Shown here piece by piece: positions 17,551 to 25,565 of a DNA stretch of 64,000 bases. How positions within the stretch are numbered: the stretch's first letter is position 1; every line of letters starts with the position of its first letter. This stretch comes from Steroidobacteraceae bacterium (lineage in GTDB: Bacteria > Pseudomonadota > Gammaproteobacteria > Steroidobacterales > Steroidobacteraceae), in contig JAWLAG010000001.1 in the NCBI GenBank assembly GCA_041395505.1, forward strand, positions 868,001-932,000, written 5' to 3'. Below the pieces are notes generated by a model. The model searched no databases. It was not told where the DNA came from and was given only the letters and a program-made list of their open reading frames with translations. Position numbers and translations under genes: made by a program.

Positions 17551-19296
17551 CTATTCGATCGTGACGCTGTTGACTTCATCGAGGCTGGTGACACCGGCCT
17601 TCACTTTCTCGAGGCCTGAACGACGCAGATCCCACACGCCCATCTTCGCCGAGGCATCGCTGATGTCGATGGCATTGCCGCCCTGCATGATGATGCGGCC
17701 GACGTCCTCGGTGACCGGCATGACCTGATAAAGCCCAGTGCGGCCCTTGTAGCCATCGGTGCAGTTGCCACAGCCCTTGGGGCCGAAGATGCGAAGACCC
17801 GCGTCGACGTCTTCCTTGCGGAATCCTTCCTTGATGAGCGCATCGGGCGGGATGTCCATGGGCTGCTTGCAACTGTTGCAGAGGCGCCGTGCCAGACGCT
17901 GGGCGATGATGAGGCTGACCGAGGTCGCGATCGCATAGGGTTTGACGCCCATGTCGATCAGGCGCGTGAGTGTCTGCGGCGCATCGTTGGTATGCAAGGT
18001 AGACATCACGAGGTGGCCGGTCTGCGCGGCCTTGATGGCGATTTCCGCCGTCTCGAGGTCGCGGATTTCGCCGACCATCACCACGTCCGGGTCCTGGCGC
18101 AGGAAGGCGCGCAGCGCCGAGGCAAAGGTGAGGCCCACCTTGGGATTCACATTCACCTGGTTGACGCCGGGCAGCATGATTTCCGCCGGGTCCTCGGCGG
18201 TCGAAATATTGGTGTCCTCGCGATTGAGGATATTGAGTCCGGTATAGAGCGAGACCGTCTTGCCGCTACCCGTGGGCCCCGTGACCAGGATCATGCCCTG
18301 GGGCTTGTCGAGGTAGCGCAGATAAAGCTCTTTCTGCTGCGGCTCGTAGCCCAGTGAGTCGATGCCCATCATGGCCTGCGAGGCATCGAGGATACGCAGC
18401 ACGATCTTCTCGCCGAACAGTGTCGGGCAGGTGCTGACGCGAAAATCGATGGACCGGTTTTTCGACAGGCGCATCTTGATGCGCCCGTCCTGCGGGATGC
18501 GGCGCTCAGCGATATCGAGACGTGACATGACCTTGAGGCGCGCGGAGATCTTCTGCGTGAGCTGCACCGGTGGCTGGGCGATTTCCTTCAGCACGCCGTC
18601 CATGCGAAAGCGCACGCGGAAGCTTTTTTCGTATGGCTCGAAATGTATGTCCGAAGCACCGCGGCGAATGGCATCGAGCAGCACCTTGTTGACGAAGCGG
18701 ACAATGGGTGCATCTTCGACGTCGTCGCGGCTGACGCCGCCCTCGTCGAGTTGTTCATCGCCTGCCGAGACTTCGAGGCTTTCGAGGTCGATGCCTTCCT
18801 CGTCGGAGAGGTTCGGCATCTGCGTGTCGACCTGCTCCAGTGCCTTGTCGAGTGCCTGCTGCAGCTTGTCGTCTTCTACGACAATGGTCTCGACCGCAAA
18901 GCCGGTGGCGAATTTGATTTCGTCAATGGCCTGCAGGTTGGTGGGATCCGCCACCGCGACATAGAGCCGCTTGCCGCGACGATAGAGCGGCATCACGCGG
19001 TGCTTGGTGAGTAGCTTGTCGCTCACCGAACGCACCACGTCGAGATCCGTCTGGATGGCTTCGAGGTCCATCAGCGGCACGCCGAACTCGGTCGAGGCGG
19101 CAATGGCGATGTCGCGCGCTTCGGCGGCGCCGCGCGAGACCAGCTGGGTCACGATGGAGGTACGGCGATCCCTGGCATCATTGATGGCAGCCAGCATGGC
19201 GGATTCCTCCACCAGGCCGTCCTGCACCAGGCGCTGCGGCAGGCCGCCGAGCCCTGCGCGCGGCGTCGATAGTGCCAAAGATGCGTTATCGTTCAT
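17551..19296 (-). CDS. pilB: type IV pilus assembly ATPase PilB
   Basis: The hexameric ATPase that powers pilus extension, 581 residues from the chosen start. The N-terminal MshEN-type domain, which in related ATPases binds cyclic di-GMP, spans about residues 15-160; the ATPase core has Walker A GPTGSGKT at 340-347, an Asp box and the GEIRDLETAEIA Walker B region; a tetracysteine zinc site is formed by CNSCKQ and CGNC near the C-terminus. An in-frame ATG 66 bases upstream is possible, but MNDNASLALS matches the family beginning better. The gap of about 190 bp to pilA contains the pilA terminator, so pilB has its own promoter or relies on read-through. Confidence 0.95.
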   Translation of the reverse strand: MNDNASLALSTPRAGLGGLPQRLVQDGLVEESAMLAAINDARDRRTSIVTQLVSRGAAEARDIAIAASTEFGVPLMDLEAIQTDLDVVRSVSDKLLTKHRVMPLYRRGKRLYVAVADPTNLQAIDEIKFATGFAVETIVVEDDKLQQALDKALEQVDTQMPNLSDEEGIDLESLEVSAGDEQLDEGGVSRDDVEDAPIVRFVNKVLLDAIRRGASDIHFEPYEKSFRVRFRMDGVLKEIAQPPVQLTQKISARLKVMSRLDIAERRIPQDGRIKMRLSKNRSIDFRVSTCPTLFGEKIVLRILDASQAMMGIDSLGYEPQQKELYLRYLDKPQGMILVTGPTGSGKTVSLYTGLNILNREDTNISTAEDPAEIMLPGVNQVNVNPKVGLTFASALRAFLRQDPDVVMVGEIRDLETAEIAIKAAQTGHLVMSTLHTNDAPQTLTRLIDMGVKPYAIATSVSLIIAQRLARRLCNSCKQPMDIPPDALIKEGFRKEDVDAGLRIFGPKGCGNCTDGYKGRTGLYQVMPVTEDVGRIIMQGGNAIDISDASAKMGVWDLRRSGLEKVKAGVTSLDEVNSVTIE

Positions 19297-19423
19297 AGAG
19301 TTACGGAAGACAAGCGACCCCGCGGGAACCTCATAGTCTACCCGAGCGCGACCCGTGAGCAATTGTCAAATCTAACGGCTGATGGTCGCATGAAGGCCTG
19401 CCTGCCTGCGTGACTCGACTCCC

Positions 19424-19455
19424 AAAAAACAAAGCCCCTCCAGGGGAGGGGCTTT
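19424..19455 (-). terminator. rho-independent terminator of pilA
   Basis: An 11-bp perfect stem (19431-19441 with 19445-19455, rich in G:C, loop of 3 nt) is followed on the minus strand by a run of T residues. It lies about 30 bp after the pilA stop codon, as expected for a strongly expressed pilin gene. Confidence 0.9.
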
Positions 19456-19483
19456 GGCTCGAAGAATCGAGAGATTCGTCGAA

Positions 19484-19999
19484 TTACGGACGGCAGTTGG
19501 CCGGCAGGTACTTGTTTGCAACGGTCGTTGCATTCGCACCCGAGGCACCGGTGGCGGCTTCAACGACACCTGCGCCCGGGGCCGCACGGTTACCGCAGAC
19601 CCAGACGACGTCGAGGTTCGGGCTGACCAGGGGCTTCAGCGACAGGATCGCGCCGTTGATCGCGGCATTGGCCTGCTTGCCGGCTGCGCTCGCGTACGTG
19701 ATGTTGATCGTGCCATTGACTACAGCGAGACCGCTGACATATTTGCCTTCGGGCACTTCACCGGCCGCGTGGCCGAGGGTGCCGGCGCCACCGACTATCG
19801 CTGTCGGCCAGGTGCCGTTCTGCGCAAAAAACTCGCCAACCTCAGCCTTCATGGACGAGGCAAGGTTCAAGCCTTCAGTAACCTGCGAGCGGATGGTGTA
19901 ATCCTGGTAGGCCGGAATCGCGATGGCCGCGAGGATGCCGATGATCGCCACGACGATCATCAGTTCGATCAGGGTAAAACCCTTCTGGATGGACTTCAT
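19484..19999 (-). CDS. pilA: major type IV pilin PilA
   Basis: The structural subunit of the type IV pilus. The ATG at 19999 has an AGGAG site 7 bp upstream and gives a 7-residue basic leader MKSIQKG, cut by PilD before Phe in FTLIELMIVVAIIGILAAIAIPAYQDY; Glu5 of the mature protein is present. An earlier in-frame ATG at 20134 lies upstream of the sigma54 promoter and is not used. The 171-residue product has the C-terminal cysteine pair (VCGN and ANCRP) that closes the D-region loop, and two Gly/Ala-rich variable stretches. A consensus sigma54 promoter and an adjacent pilSR pair indicate PilR control. Confidence 0.96.
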   Translation of the reverse strand: MKSIQKGFTLIELMIVVAIIGILAAIAIPAYQDYTIRSQVTEGLNLASSMKAEVGEFFAQNGTWPTAIVGGAGTLGHAAGEVPEGKYVSGLAVVNGTINITYASAAGKQANAAINGAILSLKPLVSPNLDVVWVCGNRAAPGAGVVEAATGASGANATTVANKYLPANCRP

Positions 20000-20064
20000 T
20001 GACTCACTCCTGAGTGAAAGTTTCAAAAACACAAGCGGCGGTTCGACGCCGGCCCCCAGACTTG

Positions 20065-20080
20065 AGCAAGTGCCGTGCCA
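20065..20080 (-). promoter_or_regulatory. sigma54 (RpoN) promoter of pilA
   Basis: On the minus strand TGGCACG-N4-TTGCT is an exact fit to the -24/-12 consensus. The predicted start near 20054 gives a leader of about 55 nt to the pilA ATG. This is the arrangement known for pilA genes activated by PilR. Confidence 0.88.
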
Positions 20081-20153
20081 ACCGGGTGGCATTTTCGTAA
20101 CATGTTGATTCAAAAGAACTAAATTAATGACCAAACCGGCATTTGACCTAAAG

Positions 20154-20205
20154 TCGTGTGCGTCACACGACGTCGCTGACCGTGGCAGGTCAGAAAGTGA
20201 CCTGC
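20154..20205. repeat. two hairpin-forming inverted repeats between pilR and pilA
   Basis: TCGTGTG/CACACGA (20154-20170, 3-nt centre) and GCAGGTCA/TGACCTGC (20185-20205, 5-nt centre) lie directly after the pilR stop and about 75-125 bp upstream of the pilA -24 element. They may end the pilSR transcript or form part of the PilR enhancer region; there is no clear T-run. Confidence 0.4.
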
Positions 20206-20209
20206 GAGG

Positions 20210-21607
20210 TCACTCGATGCCGAGCTTCTTGATGCGATAGCGCAGGGCGCGAAAGGTAATGCCGAGCTTCCTGGCCGCCGCCGTCTTGTTGTACCGCGTC
20301 TCCTCGAGCGCCCGCACGATGGCATCGCGCTCCATGCTCTCGAGCTGATCGCCGAGTGCGCCTGTGGTTGCGCCGTTGTTGGGGCCACTGTCCTTGGGTG
20401 CCGACGGTGTCGCGCCGATGGAAGGCGGCGCCGGTTCGACGGTCTGCGCAGGACGCGGTGCGGCGCGCATCTGGATGTCGCGCGCGTCGATGAAGCCGCC
20501 GCTCGCCAGGGTCAGGGCCCGCTCGAGCACGTTCTCCAGTTCGCGCACATTACCCGGGTAAGCGTGCTCAGTGAGGAGCTGCAAAGCCGCCGCGGTCAAT
20601 TGCGGCGGCTCGACCTCGAGCCGGCGGCATAGCTTCGCGAGTAGCGAGCGGGCGAGTTCGGGTATGTCTTCGCGTCGCTCGCGCAGGGCCGGCACCGCGA
20701 GCTCGATGACGTTGATGCGGTAATAAAGGTCTTCGCGGAATCTCCCGGCCGCCACCAGCTCCCCGAGGTGGCGGTGGGTCGCGGACAAGAGGCGCACGTC
20801 GATCGGCGTCTCGGTGGTCTCGCCGACCGGCCGCACGGATTTCTCCTGGATGACCCGAAGCAACTTGACCTGCATGTTGAGCGGCAGGTCCGCGACCTCA
20901 TCGAGAAACAGCGTGCCGCCTTCGGCGCTCTGGATGAGGCCCTTCTTGTCGGTCACGGCGCCGGTAAAACTGCCGCGCTTGTGGCCGAAGAGCTCGCTTT
21001 CCATCAGCTCGGAGGGGATGGCGCCGCAGTTGACGGCGATGAACGGCGCCTGGCTGCGTGCGCCCGATTCGTGAATGAGACGCGCGACGAGTTCCTTGCC
21101 GGTACCGGACTCGCCGCTGATGTGCACCGGCGCCTGGCTGCGCGCGACGCGCGCGATCATCTCGCGCAGGCGCTGCATCACCGCCGACTGGCCGGTGAGG
21201 CGCGGCGCATTGAAGCTGCCGCTGCTGTCGCTCGCCCCACTCAGGCGCAGCGCCGCCGATACCATGCGTCGCAGCGCACCGAGATCGAGCGGCTTGGCGA
21301 CGAAGTCGAAGGCGCCGGCTTTCAGGGCGCGGACGGCCGTCTCGACATTGCCGTGTGCGGTAATGACGGCAACCGGCACCTGTGGCTGGTGGGTGTCGAT
21401 CCACTCGACCAGATCGAGTCCGTCGCCGTCGGGCAGGCGCATGTCGGTGAGGCACAGCGCGATGCCCTGGCCCGCAGCGAGCTTCGCCTTGGCGCTGGTG
21501 ATATCGCCCGCCGCCACCGAGCGGATATTCATGCGCGTCAGCGTGAGCTGTACCAGTTCGACCAGATCGGGCTCGTCGTCTACGACCAGAACGCTGGGGT
21601 TTTGCAC
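20210..21607 (-). CDS. pilR: sigma54-dependent response regulator PilR
   Basis: An NtrC-family activator of 465 residues: receiver domain with phospho-acceptor Asp55 in LTDMRLPDG, AAA+ domain with Walker A GESGTGKE and the sigma54-contact loop GSFTGA (the usual GAFTGA with Ser for Ala, a tolerated variant), and a C-terminal Fis-type helix-turn-helix (AARKLGITFRALRYRIKKL). It is expected to activate the sigma54 promoter of pilA, the next gene downstream. It is encoded 13 bp after pilS. Confidence 0.95.
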   Translation of the reverse strand: MQNPSVLVVDDEPDLVELVQLTLTRMNIRSVAAGDITSAKAKLAAGQGIALCLTDMRLPDGDGLDLVEWIDTHQPQVPVAVITAHGNVETAVRALKAGAFDFVAKPLDLGALRRMVSAALRLSGASDSSGSFNAPRLTGQSAVMQRLREMIARVARSQAPVHISGESGTGKELVARLIHESGARSQAPFIAVNCGAIPSELMESELFGHKRGSFTGAVTDKKGLIQSAEGGTLFLDEVADLPLNMQVKLLRVIQEKSVRPVGETTETPIDVRLLSATHRHLGELVAAGRFREDLYYRINVIELAVPALRERREDIPELARSLLAKLCRRLEVEPPQLTAAALQLLTEHAYPGNVRELENVLERALTLASGGFIDARDIQMRAAPRPAQTVEPAPPSIGATPSAPKDSGPNNGATTGALGDQLESMERDAIVRALEETRYNKTAAARKLGITFRALRYRIKKLGIE

Positions 21608-21620
21608 GGTTGGCTTGGCC

Positions 21621-23279
21621 TTATCGCGACCAGCGCGACGGATCGGGGAAGACTAGCCGGAACGTGCTGCCGCCGCCACCGCGAGGTTCGTAGAGCAGGG
21701 TCGCGCCATTGACCTCGGCGAGCTCACGCGCGATGAACAGGCCGAGACCGGAGCTCTTGGTGCCGCTTGAGAAGAAAGGCTCGAAAATGCGCTCCAGTAG
21801 GTCGCCCGCGATGCCTGGCCCGCGATCGCTCACTTCGACAAAGACCCGCGCCGAGCCGCTCACGTAGCCATAGCGCAGATCGAAGGCCGCCTGGCCGCTG
21901 CGGTCGACGCCGTACTTCAGGGCATTCTCACCAAGGTTCCAGAGGATCTGGCGCAGCTGCCCAGGATCGGTGCGCAGCTCGATGTCGGCGCTCGGCGTGG
22001 TCTCGGGGCCGACCAGCGCGATCTGCGCTGCATCGCATTGCATGGTCTCGGCGAACTCGTTGCGAAAGTCGTTGAGCCACAAGCGCAGCGTGATGCTCTC
22101 GGTGGCCGGGAGATTGCGCCGCGACAGGGACAGCACGTTGTCGATGATGTCGCTGACGCGCATGCAGTTGTGCACGACGATGTCGGCGAGGCGGCGGTCA
22201 CCGTCCGGCAGATCGGGTGATTCGGCGAGCAGCTGGGCCGCGTGTCCGATGGCGCCGACGGGATTGCGGATTTCGTGGGCGATGCTCGCGCTCAGGCGAC
22301 CCAGCGAGGCAAGCTTCGACTGCTGCACGCGGGTCGCGAGGAGGCTCGTGTCCTCCAGGAACACGATCACCGGACTCGGCCGCTCGCTCCCGAGCGCCGC
22401 GAAATGCGGTTCGACGATACGAGCGCCATCGGCGGCAACGAAGGTGCCGGCCGTTTCCTGCGCGGCGCTCTCGCCCGCGCGCCAGGTCGACAGCAGGTAC
22501 AGCAACTTGGGTGAGGCCTCGCCGAGCAGTGCGCCGGGAAAGGCGTTGCTGTCCCCGAGGATCTGCGCGGCCGACTCGTTGATGAGGCGAATTCGATCTT
22601 CGTGGTCGACCACCAGGATGCTCTCGCGCAGGCGTTGCACGATGTACTGCGACAATTGCGCGAGATTCGCGAGGTCCACTTCGCGTTTGCGGACCAGCGC
22701 TTCGCTTTGCCGTAGCCGATTGGAGATCGGCCAGACGCTGACGCTGATGAGAAACAGCACGGCGCCGAGCACGCCGGCCGTCGGGTAATCGTGCGAATCG
22801 GCGCTGCCCGTCAGCTGGCAGTAGATCTGCTGCAACAGGATCGCCACGGCGGCGATTGCGGCGATGAACAACGCATCGCGCTCGGCAGCGAGCAGCACGG
22901 TGGCGCCGATGGGCACCACCAGCAGGATGCCGAGGCCACTTGCGACACCGCCCGAGGCGAACATGATGATCGCGATGGCAATCGAATCGATGCTCGCATG
23001 CAGGAACGCGAGTGCGCGCAGGCTCAGCCAGGCACGACCCTTGAGCAGCACCAGGGCAACCCCCACGGCGAAATAGACGGCGAGGGTGGCGACGAACAAT
23101 CGCGGGTGGGTGTCGCCTACCGTCGGTTGCGGGGAGGTAAACCAGTAGATGGCGTAGAGCGCCGGCGGGATGAGCAGGCGAAACAGATTCAGAAGACCAA
23201 TAACGCGCCAGGCAAGATCGCTGGGTGCGACTTGCTCGGGATCGGCCATGCGCGTGCGTTTGCTTTGGACCTGCATCAA
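21621..23279 (-). CDS. pilS: sensor histidine kinase PilS
   Basis: The membrane sensor partner of PilR, 552 residues. About six hydrophobic spans in the first 200 residues are followed by a PAS-like region (VVDHEDRIRLINESAAQILGD), the dimerisation box with phospho-acceptor His335 (SIAHEIRNPVGAI), and the ATPase domain with N-box NLGENALKYG and G boxes DRGPGIAGD and GLGLFIARELAE. In pseudomonads PilS monitors PilA in the membrane; the same role is inferred. The gene heads the minus-strand block and is divergent from sucC over a gap of about 95 bp. Confidence 0.94.
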   Translation of the reverse strand: MMQVQSKRTRMADPEQVAPSDLAWRVIGLLNLFRLLIPPALYAIYWFTSPQPTVGDTHPRLFVATLAVYFAVGVALVLLKGRAWLSLRALAFLHASIDSIAIAIIMFASGGVASGLGILLVVPIGATVLLAAERDALFIAAIAAVAILLQQIYCQLTGSADSHDYPTAGVLGAVLFLISVSVWPISNRLRQSEALVRKREVDLANLAQLSQYIVQRLRESILVVDHEDRIRLINESAAQILGDSNAFPGALLGEASPKLLYLLSTWRAGESAAQETAGTFVAADGARIVEPHFAALGSERPSPVIVFLEDTSLLATRVQQSKLASLGRLSASIAHEIRNPVGAIGHAAQLLAESPDLPDGDRRLADIVVHNCMRVSDIIDNVLSLSRRNLPATESITLRLWLNDFRNEFAETMQCDAAQIALVGPETTPSADIELRTDPGQLRQILWNLGENALKYGVDRSGQAAFDLRYGYVSGSARVFVEVSDRGPGIAGDLLERIFEPFFSSGTKSSGLGLFIARELAEVNGATLLYEPRGGGGSTFRLVFPDPSRWSR

Positions 23280-23373
23280 TTGGCGATTTTAGCGGCAGAG
23301 CGCGCCGTTTCAGTGGCGCAATCCCGAAGTTTCCGCGAAAATGCCCGGTCTTTATTCGAACGGCGTCACAACG

Positions 23374-24537
23374 ATGAACCTGCACGAGTACCAGTCGAAA
23401 GAGATCTTTGCGCGCTACGGTATTCCCGTACCCGCTGGTCGCGTCGCGCGCAGCGAGGCCGAGGCCGGGGATGCCGCCCGCGAACTCGGCGGTTCGCGCT
23501 GGGTGGTCAAGGCGCAGGTCCATGCAGGTGGTCGCGGCAAGGCCGGTGGCGTCAAGCTCGCCACGAGTGTCGCCGAAGTCGCCGCGGCAGCGCGCGGCAT
23601 GCTGGGCGAGCGGCTGGTGACGAAACAGACGGGGGCAGCCGGGCTTCCCATCGATTCGGTCTATGTCGAGAGCGCTTCCGCCATTGCGCGCGAGATCTAC
23701 CTGTCGCTCACCCTCAACCGCGATCGCAGTCGCATTGCGTTCATTGCATCCGCCGCGGGCGGCATGGACATCGAGGAGGTCGCCGCCAAGTCGCCGCAGC
23801 AGATCATCACCATCAATGTGCATCCGGCAGCCGGCCTGCAGGCCTACCAGTGCCGCGACATGGCCTTTGCGCTCGGCTTCACGGCGGCGCAGCAAAAACA
23901 GTTCCAGAAAATCGCCATGGCTCTGTATCGCCTCTACCTCGAGTGCGATGCCTCGCTGGTCGAGATCAACCCGCTCATCGTCACGAAGGCGGGCGATGTC
24001 ATCGCCCTCGATGCCAAGATCAATGTCGATGCCAATGCCATCTTCCGGCAAAAAACCCTCGAAACGCTGCGCGACGTCAACCAGGAAGACCCCATGGAGC
24101 GCGAGGCGAGCGAGCACGATCTCAACTACGTATCGCTCGATGGTGACATTGCCTGCATGGTCAATGGCGCGGGTCTTGCCATGGCCACCATGGACCTGAT
24201 CAAACTGCATGGGGGCGAACCCGCGAATTTCCTCGACGTCGGCGGCGGTGCGACGGCCGAGCGGGTGACCGCGGCGTTCAAGCTCATTCTCTCCAACAGG
24301 AAAGTCCGCGCCATCCTGGTCAATATCTTCGGCGGCATCGTGCGCTGCGATCTCATCGCTGCCGGTGTCATCGAAGCGGTCAAGCTGGTGGGTGTTGCCG
24401 TACCGGTGGTGGTGCGGCTCGAGGGCACCAATGCCGAGGAAGCGCGCCGCATGCTCAAATCGAGCGGGCTCGCTGTCATGCCTGCAAGTGATCTCACCGA
24501 TGCCGCGCGCAAAGTCGTCAACGCGGCCAAGCCCTGA
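23374..24537 (+). CDS. sucC: succinyl-CoA synthetase beta subunit (ADP-forming)
   Basis: The nucleotide-binding subunit of the TCA-cycle enzyme that converts succinyl-CoA to succinate with substrate-level ATP formation. The ATG at 23374 starts the universal MNLHEYQSKEIFARYGIPVP; an upstream in-frame ATG at 23341 adds residues the family lacks. The ATP-grasp domain shows KAQVHAGGRGKAGGVK, and the C-terminal CoA-ligase domain VNIFGGIVRCDLIA. The 387-residue length is normal. sucD follows after 11 bp. Divergence from pilS is the arrangement also seen in Xanthomonas. Confidence 0.97.
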   Translation: MNLHEYQSKEIFARYGIPVPAGRVARSEAEAGDAARELGGSRWVVKAQVHAGGRGKAGGVKLATSVAEVAAAARGMLGERLVTKQTGAAGLPIDSVYVESASAIAREIYLSLTLNRDRSRIAFIASAAGGMDIEEVAAKSPQQIITINVHPAAGLQAYQCRDMAFALGFTAAQQKQFQKIAMALYRLYLECDASLVEINPLIVTKAGDVIALDAKINVDANAIFRQKTLETLRDVNQEDPMEREASEHDLNYVSLDGDIACMVNGAGLAMATMDLIKLHGGEPANFLDVGGGATAERVTAAFKLILSNRKVRAILVNIFGGIVRCDLIAAGVIEAVKLVGVAVPVVVRLEGTNAEEARRMLKSSGLAVMPASDLTDAARKVVNAAKP

Positions 24538-24548
24538 TTGGACCTGCC

Positions 24549-25565
24549 ATGAGCATACTAGTCGACAAGAAAACCCGCGTCATCTGCCAGGGATTCACCG
24601 GCAAGCAGGGCACGTTCCACTCCGAACAATGCATTGCCTACGGCACGCGCCTGGTGGGCGGCGTGACGCCGGGCCGCGGCGGCGAGAAACATCTCGGCGT
24701 GCCGGTGTTCGATACCGTGCGTGCGGCAGTTACCGAAACCGGCGCCACAGTGAGCATGATCTACGTGCCCGCGGCCTATGCGGCTGATGCCATCCTGGAG
24801 GCGATCGATGGCGGCATCGAACTCGTCGTGTGCATCACCGAGGGCATACCGGTCAACGACATGGTGCGCGTCAAGGCCGTGCTCAATGACTCGCGCGCGC
24901 GCCTGATCGGCCCCAATTGCCCCGGCATCATCACGCCGGGCGCCTGCAAGATCGGCATCATGCCGGGCTTCATCCACAAGCCCGGGCGCGTCGGCATCGT
25001 CTCGCGCTCCGGTACGCTCACCTATGAAGCGGTCTATCAGACCACGCAGATCGGTCTTGGCCAGAGCACCTGCGTCGGCATCGGTGGCGATCCGGTGCGC
25101 GGCATGAATTTCATCGACGTGCTCGAACTGTTCGAAGCCGACGCCGGCACCGACGGCATCATCATGGTCGGCGAGATCGGCGGCGGCGATGAAGAAGCCG
25201 CGGCGGCGTTCATCAAGCGCAATGTCAGCAAGCCCGTGGTCGCCTATATCGCAGGCGTCACCGCGCCACCCGGCAAGCGCATGGGCCATGCCGGCGCCAT
25301 CGTGGCGGGCGGCAAGGGCACGGCCGATGACAAATATCGCGCGCTGAAGGCGGCGGGCGTCAAGACCGTGCGCTCGCCGGCCGAGCTCGGCAGCGCCATG
25401 TCGGAGCTGCTCGCGCGGCGGCGCAAGTCGCGCACCAAAGCGAAGACCAGGAACAAGACTCGGGCAAAATCGCGGGCCCGGCCCAGCCCTAAGGTCAAAT
25501 CAGCCGGCCGCAAGCGCGCGCGCACAGCAGCAACCAGCAAGGGGCGGGCGCGGCGGCGCAGATGA
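24549..25565 (+). CDS. sucD: succinyl-CoA synthetase alpha subunit with a basic C-terminal tail
   Basis: The CoA-binding alpha subunit, carrying the transient phosphohistidine His247 in GHAGAIV and the CoA-binding motif GFTGKQGTFHSEQ. The first 290 residues are a complete SucD. Unusually, about 48 further residues follow, composed almost only of Arg, Lys, Ala, Ser and Thr, resembling a histone H1-like tail. The extension is in frame, ends in four arginines, and overlaps the start of nadE by four bases, so it is not an obvious frameshift product. SucD normally ends near residue 290; the tail's function is unknown to me. Confidence 0.95.
   Translation: MSILVDKKTRVICQGFTGKQGTFHSEQCIAYGTRLVGGVTPGRGGEKHLGVPVFDTVRAAVTETGATVSMIYVPAAYAADAILEAIDGGIELVVCITEGIPVNDMVRVKAVLNDSRARLIGPNCPGIITPGACKIGIMPGFIHKPGRVGIVSRSGTLTYEAVYQTTQIGLGQSTCVGIGGDPVRGMNFIDVLELFEADAGTDGIIMVGEIGGGDEEAAAAFIKRNVSKPVVAYIAGVTAPPGKRMGHAGAIVAGGKGTADDKYRALKAAGVKTVRSPAELGSAMSELLARRRKSRTKAKTRNKTRAKSRARPSPKVKSAGRKRARTAATSKGRARRRR

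Noticed and set aside
19484..20134. Longer pilA reading frame starting at 20134
   Set aside because: It would begin upstream of the sigma54 promoter and bury the prepilin leader; the start at 19999 has a good ribosome site and the canonical leader.
22198..24210. 670-codon minus-strand frame spanning pilS and sucC
   Set aside because: It crosses the divergent promoter gap and covers two well-supported genes in other frames; composition artefact.
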